Source of the DNA: an uncultured Brevundimonas sp.
Lineage (GTDB): Bacteria; Pseudomonadota; Alphaproteobacteria; Caulobacterales; Caulobacteraceae
DNA length: 11,518 nucleotides
NCBI RefSeq assembly: GCF_943913055.1
Contig: NZ_CALTWS010000074.1
Location: 1 to 11,518 of the forward strand
Reading direction: 5' to 3'
In this document: positions 6,348-11,518 of the stretch, one piece after another
Numbering within the stretch: position 1 is the stretch's first letter
How the letters are laid out: each line of letters starts with the position of its first letter
Notes under the pieces: generated by a model
What the model was told of the DNA's origin: nothing
The model's database searches: none
Seen by the model: only the letters and a program-made list of their open reading frames with translations
Program-made: the position numbers and the translations under genes

Positions 6348-6421
6348 CAGGACTCCAGTACTGGCCGCAACTCTATGCGAACGGAGATGAACGCCACCCA
6401 ACACGATGTGGTTCGTTCACC

Positions 6422-8023
6422 TCAGACGATGCCGGGCCAAAGCGACAGAACAAGGGCGGCGACCGAGGCGGCGATAGCCAGGGTCACGCCGACGACGAGC
6501 CAGGCGGGCGTATAGGCTTCGCGCACGATGATCGTCTGTGGCTCCGGCGGGTTCTGGACCAGACGGGATGCGGCCTTCAGGGTCGCGCGGATTTCGGTGA
6601 CGGCATCACGGACCTGAGCCTGGGGCCCGAGCTCACGGCGGATCCAGCGCTCGACCACCGGCTGGGCGGCGGCCCACAGGTCGTGATCGGGGTTCAAGCG
6701 GCGGGCCACACCCTCGACCGAGACCATGGTCTTTTGCAGCAAGATCAATTCGGGGCGAAGGCGCATGTCGAAAAGGTCGGTGATCTCGAACAACTGGCCT
6801 AGTAGCCGGCCCATGGAGACCTGGGACGCGGCCTTGCCGATCACGGGCTCACCTACCGCCCGCAGGGCCTGGGCGAAGGCTTCCACGGAGTGTTCGGGCG
6901 GGACGTAGCCGGCCTCGAAATGCACGCGGCTGATGCGGTCGTAGTCGCGCGAGATGAAGCCCCACAGGATTTCGGCCAGGTAACGACGCTCGGCCGGGCC
7001 CAGCCGCCCCACGATGCCGAAGTCGATGGCGGTCAGCTCGGCCGGCGCATGGCAGAACAAATTGCCTTCGTGCAGGTCGGCGTGGAAGGTCCCGTGATCC
7101 AGCGCCTGGATCAGGAAGGATCGCACGACGTTGTCGGCCAGGGCGTCGACGTCCAGGCCGGGCTGGAGGATGGCGGCAGGGTCGGTCATGGCCAGGCCGG
7201 TGGCCCATTCCATGGTCAGGACACGCTTGCCGACGCCATCCCAGACCACGGTCGGGGCGTCCATGTGGCCGCCCAGTTCGGTGCCGCGATCCTTGGCCAG
7301 CACCTCCTTGATCTCGGAGGCGGCGGCCGCCTCCAGCCGCATGTCCAGTTCAAGCTGGAGCGCGCGGGCAATGGTCTCGACGAAGGCTTCGGGTTGCAGG
7401 CGGCGCGACAAAGGCACGAACCGGTGCGCCATCCGCGCGGCCAGACGCATGGCGTCCAGCCCTTGGGCGACTTTGCGCTCCACGCCGGGGCGCAAAATCT
7501 TGACCGCCACCTTGCGTCCGTCAGCCAGAAAGGCGGGATGGGCCTGGGCCAGGGAGGCGGCGGCGACGGCAGGACCGAAGTCGGTGAACAGGCTTTCGAC
7601 CGGACGGCCCAGCGACCGCTCGACCTCGCGCCGGGCTTGATCCAGCGGGAACGGTGGCAGATTGTCCTTCAGCCGGCCCAGGTCGCGCGCGAACTCCACG
7701 CCAAAGATGTCGGCCCTCGTGGCCAGCACCTGACCCAGCTTGATGGCAACCGGCCCCAGGTGTTCGAAGGTGCGGCCCAGGCGCTGGCCGGGTCTGCCGT
7801 CGCGGCCCTCGCGACCGGCGAACATGTGCAGAAGGTGGGCAATCCAGCGCACCCAGGGCGGCAGCAGGGGCGTGATCTCGCGCGGCACCAAGGCGTCGTG
7901 GCGCACCAGCACCGCCAGCCAGCCCAGCAGGCGAAAGGACGACTCGACCGGATGGCGCACCTTCTGGATCGGTGGCGCGGGCGGCGGCGTGGCGGCGTCG
8001 ATGCGGCGGGTCAGATCGCCCAC
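6422..8023 (-). CDS. ubiB: Ubiquinone biosynthesis atypical kinase/ATPase UbiB
   Basis: UbiB belongs to the ABC1/ADCK/COQ8 family of protein-kinase-like proteins needed for ubiquinone synthesis. It is thought to act as an ATPase supporting the membrane-associated Ubi enzymes, not as a hydroxylase as first proposed. In this 533-residue protein the family hallmarks are present: KLGQ (95-98), the alanine-rich loop AAASLAQAH (154-162) replacing the glycine-rich loop, VAVK with Lys175, HADLHEGN (314-321) and DFG (334-336). A C-terminal hydrophobic helix at about 507-528 anchors it in the membrane. The start is GTG at 8023, inside the end of ubiE (13-base overlap); no ribosome-binding site is visible, which suggests translational coupling. 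A 74-base gap separates it from the secreted-protein gene downstream. Confidence 0.95.
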   Translation of the reverse strand: MGDLTRRIDAATPPPAPPIQKVRHPVESSFRLLGWLAVLVRHDALVPREITPLLPPWVRWIAHLLHMFAGREGRDGRPGQRLGRTFEHLGPVAIKLGQVLATRADIFGVEFARDLGRLKDNLPPFPLDQARREVERSLGRPVESLFTDFGPAVAAASLAQAHPAFLADGRKVAVKILRPGVERKVAQGLDAMRLAARMAHRFVPLSRRLQPEAFVETIARALQLELDMRLEAAAASEIKEVLAKDRGTELGGHMDAPTVVWDGVGKRVLTMEWATGLAMTDPAAILQPGLDVDALADNVVRSFLIQALDHGTFHADLHEGNLFCHAPAELTAIDFGIVGRLGPAERRYLAEILWGFISRDYDRISRVHFEAGYVPPEHSVEAFAQALRAVGEPVIGKAASQVSMGRLLGQLFEITDLFDMRLRPELILLQKTMVSVEGVARRLNPDHDLWAAAQPVVERWIRRELGPQAQVRDAVTEIRATLKAASRLVQNPPEPQTIIVREAYTPAWLVVGVTLAIAASVAALVLSLWPGIV

Positions 8024-8787
8024 CCGTGATGAATGGCCGCGACCCCACCCGACAGATTGGTGACGGTGACCCGGCTGAAACCGGCGGCCTCGATCATGGC
8101 CTTGAAGGTCGGCTGATCGGGGAAGCGGCGGATGCTTTCGACCAGATACTGATAGCTGTCGCGATCCTTGGCGACCCAGCCGCCGATGCGCGGAATGGCG
8201 TTGAAGGACCAGGCGTCATAGGCCTTGCGGATCGCCGAGGCGGTGGGTCGCGAAAACTCCAGGCACAGGAACCGCCCGCCGGGCTTCAGCACCCGCCGGG
8301 CCTCGCGCAGGGCCTGGTCGATGTCGGCCACGTTGCGGATGCCGAAGCTGATCGAATAGGCGTCGACCGTAGCGTCTGGCAGGGGCAGGCTCATGGCGTC
8401 GCCGACCGACCAGGACATCTCCGGCTCGCCGCCCTTCTGCACGCCCGCCATGATCATTTCGGCATTGTAGTCCAGCACGATGACGCGGGCATCCTCGCCA
8501 CCGCGCCGCTGCTGGGCCGCACGGGCCATCTTGGAATAGCGGCGGGCCATGTCGCCGGTGCCGCCCGCGACGTCCAGGATGACCTCGCCGGGGCGGGGGT
8601 TCAGCTTGGCCGCGGCCGCATCCTTCCACAGACGGTGGACGCCGCCGCTCATCAGGTCGTTCATCAGGTCGTAGTTGGAGGCGACGCTGTCGAACACGCC
8701 GCGCACCATCTGCACCTTTTCGGTCGCGTCCACGTCGCGGAAGCCGAAGGAGGAGGTCTTCTTGGCAGTGGCGGTATCGTCGGTCAT
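8011..8787 (-). CDS. ubiE: Ubiquinone/menaquinone C-methyltransferase UbiE
   Basis: Carries out the SAM-dependent C-methylation of the benzoquinol ring in ubiquinone synthesis (and of demethylmenaquinol where menaquinone is made). The 258-residue sequence has both UbiE signatures: Y-D-x-M-N-x-x-M-S-x-x-x-H-x-x-W (39-54) and RVLKPGGRFLCLEFSRP (165-181). It also has the SAM-binding LDVAGGTGD (71-79) and an acidic motif II (VLDYN). The ATG at 8787 gives the conserved FGFRDVDATEKVQMV region near the N-terminus. There is no ribosome-binding site, and a good promoter sits so close that transcription should begin on the ATG itself. It overlaps ubiB by 13 bases and is divergent from phhB. Confidence 0.97.
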   Translation of the reverse strand: MTDDTATAKKTSSFGFRDVDATEKVQMVRGVFDSVASNYDLMNDLMSGGVHRLWKDAAAAKLNPRPGEVILDVAGGTGDMARRYSKMARAAQQRRGGEDARVIVLDYNAEMIMAGVQKGGEPEMSWSVGDAMSLPLPDATVDAYSISFGIRNVADIDQALREARRVLKPGGRFLCLEFSRPTASAIRKAYDAWSFNAIPRIGGWVAKDRDSYQYLVESIRRFPDQPTFKAMIEAAGFSRVTVTNLSGGVAAIHHGWAI

Positions 8788-8793
8788 TCAGGC

Positions 8794-8822
8794 GGTGTAG
8801 CCGCTGGCGAGGGCGGCGTCAC
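8794..8822 (-). promoter_or_regulatory. Promoter of ubiE-ubiB, predicting a leaderless transcript
   Basis: On the minus strand, GTGACGC (8822 to 8816) matches the Caulobacter sigma-73 -35 consensus TTGACGS at 6 of 7, and GCTACACC (8801 to 8794) matches the -10 consensus GCTANAWC at 6 of 7 defined positions, with a 14-base spacer (17 bases between hexamers). Counting 7 bases on from the end of the -10 gives +1 at 8787, the A of the ubiE ATG. Confidence 0.5.
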
Positions 8823-8900
8823 CGGTCCGTGTGGTCGCGTATCAAGTCCGCTTGTGGCGACGGGTCCGGCGCGATACGGCTGATCCAAACAGGAGCGCCC

Positions 8901-9200
8901 ATGACCAACCGGATTGACCCTGCGGAAGCCTTGCAAGGCCTACCCCATTGGCGCGTGGACGAGGGCGAGCGCGAGGCCATCTCGCGGTCGCTGACCTTCG
9001 CCGATTTCAATGCGGCCTTCGGCTTCATGACCCGCGTCGCCCTTCTCGCCGACAAGGTCGATCATCATCCCGAATGGTCCAATGTCTACAATCGGGTGAG
9101 CGTGCTTCTGACCACCCATGACGCGGGCGGGGTGACCCAGCGCGACGTCGACATGGCCCGCTTCATCGACGAAGCCGCCGCTGCCCTGCGAGGCAAATAG
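8901..9200 (+). CDS. phhB: Pterin-4a-carbinolamine dehydratase
   Basis: Dehydrates 4a-hydroxytetrahydrobiopterin to quinonoid dihydropterin, recycling the cofactor used by aromatic amino acid hydroxylases. The 99-residue length is standard. The active-site block DKVDHHPEW (51-59; His55, His56, Pro57), the following Y-x-x-V and the LTTHDAGGVTQRD segment (70-82; His73) are all present. The ATG at 8901 is supported by AGGAG at 8891-8895. An upstream start at 8829 would add residues not typical of the family. No phenylalanine hydroxylase gene is in the window; instead, a short-chain dehydrogenase follows with no gap. The family can also have a molybdopterin-linked or moonlighting role, so the pterin substrate in this organism is uncertain. 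Confidence 0.94.
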   Translation: MTNRIDPAEALQGLPHWRVDEGEREAISRSLTFADFNAAFGFMTRVALLADKVDHHPEWSNVYNRVSVLLTTHDAGGVTQRDVDMARFIDEAAAALRGK

Positions 9201-9995
9201 ATGGCTGTTCAACGCAAGGGCCGGGTCGAGGGCAAGGCCGCGCTGATCACCGGGGCCGCGGGCGGACTGGGCGCGGCGATGGCCTGGATGCTGGCGCGCG
9301 AGGGGGCCAAGGTCGCCCTGACCGACGTCAATCTGGATGAAGTCCAGCTGCTGGCCGAGACGATCAATGGCGAGGTTCCGGGCGCGGCCTTTGCCTATGC
9401 CCATGACGTGGCGGACGAGGCGGACTGGGTCTCGGTCATCGAACGCGCGGTCGCCGACATGGGCGGGCTGTCGATCCTGATCAACAACGCCGGGATCGGC
9501 GGGGCCTTCGTCTGGTCCGAGCAGGATACGCTGGAGAACTGGCGCAAAGTCCAGGCGGTGAATATCGAGTCCATCATGCTGGGCTGCAAGCACGCCATGC
9601 CGCACCTGAGGGCGTCGGGCGCGGGCTCGATCGTCAACATCTCGTCGGTGGCGGGACTGGCGGCGGCACCGGGCATGGGGGCCTATAATGCGACCAAAGC
9701 GGCGGTGTGGATGTATTCCAAGACCATCGCCCTGGAGGCGGCCAAGGCCGACTGGAACGTGCGCTGCAACTCGGTGCACCCGGTCTTCATCAAGACGCCG
9801 ATCCTGGATCCCTTCGTGGCCATGGCCGGTGGCGACGAAGGCAAGGCGCACGAGCGGCTGGCGCGGGGCATTCCGCTGAAGCGGATCGGCGAGCCGGACG
9901 ACGTCGCCTATTGCGTCCTCTATCTGGCGTCGGACGAGAGCAAGTTCGTAACCGGCTCGGAGTTCAAGATCGACGGCGGCATGCTGGCGCAGTGA
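9201..9995 (+). CDS. NAD-dependent short-chain dehydrogenase/reductase
   Basis: A classical SDR of 264 residues, probably cytoplasmic. It shows the nucleotide-binding TGAAGGLG (17-24), Asp42 at the end of the second strand (which favours NAD over NADP) and NNAG (95-98). Asn121 and the catalytic Ser149, Tyr162 and Lys166 (YNATK) are in place. The C-terminal KIDGGMLAQ is the usual end of the family. The sequence recalls secondary-alcohol or hydroxysteroid dehydrogenases, but the substrate cannot be named. The ATG comes right after the phhB stop codon, with GAGG (9190-9193) 7 bases upstream, so the two genes are almost surely one transcript. A strong hairpin begins at its stop codon. Confidence 0.93.
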   Translation: MAVQRKGRVEGKAALITGAAGGLGAAMAWMLAREGAKVALTDVNLDEVQLLAETINGEVPGAAFAYAHDVADEADWVSVIERAVADMGGLSILINNAGIGGAFVWSEQDTLENWRKVQAVNIESIMLGCKHAMPHLRASGAGSIVNISSVAGLAAAPGMGAYNATKAAVWMYSKTIALEAAKADWNVRCNSVHPVFIKTPILDPFVAMAGGDEGKAHERLARGIPLKRIGEPDDVAYCVLYLASDESKFVTGSEFKIDGGMLAQ

Positions 9996-10022
9996 GGCGG
10001 CGGAACGCCGCCTCACTGGTTT
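9991..10022 (+). terminator. Hairpin terminator overlapping the SDR stop codon
   Basis: A perfect 12-bp stem, AGTGAGGCGGCG (9991-10002) paired with CGCCGCCTCACT (10006-10017), has a GAA loop. It begins 2 bases before the TGA stop and is followed by GGTTT (10018-10022), a short T-tract. On the other strand it falls just after the stop of the amidohydrolase gene but has no T-run there, so it serves the plus strand best and may act as a weak two-way block between the convergent genes. Confidence 0.7.
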
Positions 10023-10025
10023 AGA

Positions 10026-11378
10026 TCATCGCGTATAGGCCGGCGGCATGGCCCCTTCGCCACCGTCGCGATAGCGATCGCGCAGCAGGAACTGGCGGCT
10101 GGTCGGGGCCTGTTCCTGACCGTTGACAAAGATGGTCTCGGCCAGGCTGAGCGGCTCCAGCGGATCACCGGACCAGACCACGACATCGGCGGCGGCTCCG
10201 GCACGGAGTTCACCGAACTGGCCGCTCATGCCGAAGATGCGGGCCGGATTGACGGTCAGGGCCGCGATCGCCGCCTCATAGGGCAGGCCGTGGGAGACGG
10301 CGTTGCCGGCGTTGTAGCGAGCCTCGCGGGCGCGGTGGATCGAGCCCTCATTGCCCTTGATGGCGATGACGACGCCGGCCGCATTCAGGGCGGCGGCGTT
10401 CTGCATCCGCGCGGCGCGCGTCTCCAGATTGCCGGGCAGGTTGGAAATGGGGTTCAGCAGAACCGGCACGCCGGCAGACGCGATCTGGTCGGCGACCAGC
10501 CAGGCTTCCTCGGCGCCGTCCAAGATGACCTTGACGCCCTCCTCGCGGGCAAGGCGCAGCACCTGCTGGATGTCGGCGGCGCGGCGCACCGTGACGATCA
10601 GCGGCATGTCGCCGTTGGCGACCGGGATCAGGGCCTCCAGATCGGCGCGGGACAAGGAGAGCTCGCGCAGGCCCGCCCGGTCATAGGCGGCCTTGTTGCG
10701 GGCATAGAGGCGCACCTCGGCCAGGGTTTCCTTGAACTGGGTGAACTGGGCCCCGCGCGCGCCGCCGACGATGCCGGCCCCCGCCTCTCCAAACGGGGCG
10801 ACCATGGCCACGCGCGGCTTGACCAGGATGTCGGTGCCTTCCGCCAAGTGGATGATCGCGGCCTGGCCGGCGAACAGGCCGGGCGATTGCAGGCCGGCGT
10901 GGCCGACGCCGGCGAAGTCGCTGTCGTCATGGCTGTGGCCGCCGCCCCCGCCACCGGCATGGCTGGGCATGACGATGGCGCGGGTGATGCCGCCCAGACG
11001 TGCAACCGGCAGGGTGAAGGACCAGGGGTCGAGACCATAGGAGACGTCGAACGAGGCGCTGATCGAATTGGCGCTGTTTGACAGGTCGTCCGAGCCGCCG
11101 ACCGACGACACTTCCGAGCCGCCCAGGCCGCTGTCGACCGCGACGAAGCCGGGGGAGACGACCTTGCCGCGCGCATCGATGACGCGAGCCCCCGAGGGCG
11201 CGGCACCGCTGCCGACCGAGACGACCCGGCCGTTCTGGATGACCACGGTGCCGTTCTCGATCACGGACGAGCCCGTCAGGACGCGGCCACCGGTGATGGC
11301 GGTCAGTTCCTGGGCCAGGGCGGGCGAGGCGATGGCGACGGCCGAGGCCGCGGCGAGGATGAGGGTCCTGAGGCGCAT
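10026..11378 (-). CDS. Exported amidohydrolase-family protein lacking metal-ligand histidines
   Basis: A 450-residue protein with a Sec signal peptide (MRLRTLILAAASAVAIASPALA, cleavage near residue 22), so periplasmic. The N- and C-terminal parts are those of the imidazolonepropionase-like amidohydrolases: TGGRVLTGSSVIENGTVVIQ (29-48), a middle ADI region, and NPARIFG...GAAADVVVWSGDPLEPL (377-410). The expected HxH after PGF is instead Asp-Ser-Gly (82-84), and the other usual histidine sites read TVRRAADI (263-270) and ILDGAEEAW (285-293), so the enzyme is probably inactive or altered. A Gly-rich loop with His148, His150, Asp151, Asp152 and Asp154 is inserted at 142-154. AGGGAG lies 7 bases before the ATG, whose A is shared with the previous gene's TGA stop (TGATG). 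Confidence 0.88.
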   Translation of the reverse strand: MRLRTLILAAASAVAIASPALAQELTAITGGRVLTGSSVIENGTVVIQNGRVVSVGSGAAPSGARVIDARGKVVSPGFVAVDSGLGGSEVSSVGGSDDLSNSANSISASFDVSYGLDPWSFTLPVARLGGITRAIVMPSHAGGGGGGHSHDDSDFAGVGHAGLQSPGLFAGQAAIIHLAEGTDILVKPRVAMVAPFGEAGAGIVGGARGAQFTQFKETLAEVRLYARNKAAYDRAGLRELSLSRADLEALIPVANGDMPLIVTVRRAADIQQVLRLAREEGVKVILDGAEEAWLVADQIASAGVPVLLNPISNLPGNLETRAARMQNAAALNAAGVVIAIKGNEGSIHRAREARYNAGNAVSHGLPYEAAIAALTVNPARIFGMSGQFGELRAGAAADVVVWSGDPLEPLSLAETIFVNGQEQAPTSRQFLLRDRYRDGGEGAMPPAYTR

Positions 11379-11518
11379 CAGCGGGCTCCCTGCGTGACGT
11401 TGGCGGCGGAGCGGCCGAAGCCGGGCTGGCCCAGTTCATAGTCCGAGACCGGCTGATAGGCCGGGTTCATGCGGTCGAAGGCCAGGCCGCCGTCGATGAA
11501 GACCTGATCGGCGCGGGC
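11378..11518 (-). CDS. C-terminal end of a second amidohydrolase-family protein (partial)
   Basis: Only the last 46 residues are in the window; the frame is open to the edge. The sequence runs VFIDGGLAFDRMNPAYQPVSDYELGQ and then a short tail to Arg. The FIDG element followed by a residual strand matches how exported amidohydrolases of this type end (compare IFVNG at the same place in the neighbour). Its TGA stop shares its A (11378) with the ATG of the neighbour, so the two are translationally coupled and probably act together. Whether this copy keeps the catalytic histidines cannot be seen. Confidence 0.75.
   Translation of the reverse strand, partial: ARADQVFIDGGLAFDRMNPAYQPVSDYELGQPGFGRSAANVTQGAR

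Noticed and set aside
6389..6418. Hairpin GAACG-CCAC / GTGG-CGTTC just after the ubiB stop
   Set aside because: Short, bulged and with a 10-base loop, and not followed by a T-run, so it is not a convincing terminator.
8852..8880. TTGTGG-N17-TACGGC as a promoter for phhB
   Set aside because: Correct spacing and a sensible start near 8887, but both elements are weak, so it is no better than chance in this base composition.

Overview
The window looks like chromosomal DNA of a high-GC alphaproteobacterium, most probably Caulobacteraceae and perhaps Brevundimonas. That placement rests on the strong GC bias at third codon positions, a ubiquinone-type ubiE-ubiB pair, an alphaproteobacterial-style peptide deformylase, short promoter matches to the Caulobacter housekeeping sigma consensus, and signal-peptide amidohydrolases in tandem. 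I inferred it from sequence character, not from any database search. Gene density is very high, nothing looks mobile, and no stretch over 300 bases lacks a gene.

Layout. Bases 1-111 hold no gene I can support. Then comes an entericidin-type small lipoprotein (112-249, +) with its own hairpin terminator. From 3443 down to 311 on the minus strand lies a translation-related block: tRNA-Arg(CCG), a YciA-like acyl-CoA thioesterase, def (peptide deformylase), a 75-residue single-pass membrane protein, fmt (Met-tRNA formyltransferase) and truA (tRNA pseudouridine synthase). Fmt adds and Def removes the formyl group of initiator methionine, so the two halves of one cycle sit together. From 3597 to 5784 (+) is a tightly coupled trio: a DUF885 lipoprotein with an HExx(x)GHH metallopeptidase-like motif, a UPF0178 (YaiI/YqxD) protein and the ribosome-rescue hydrolase ArfB. 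Both junctions are ATGA overlaps.

The minus strand from 8787 down to 5793 carries ubiE and ubiB (ubiquinone biosynthesis, overlapping by 13 bases) and a secreted Pro/Ala-rich protein. Divergent from ubiE is a plus-strand pair: a pterin-4a-carbinolamine dehydratase (phhB) followed at once by an NAD-type short-chain dehydrogenase. A strong hairpin separates it from two tandem exported amidohydrolase-family proteins on the minus strand. The second of these has lost the expected metal-binding histidines, and the first is cut by the window end.

Most of the content is ordinary housekeeping. The points most worth a second look are the apparent catalytically dead amidohydrolase paired with its neighbour, the promoter geometry predicting leaderless mRNAs for ubiE and possibly def, the tRNA gene placed at the head of the def-fmt-truA block, and the uncharacterised membrane protein between def and fmt. 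I found no sign of a defence system, CRISPR array, insertion sequence, phage or biosynthetic cluster.
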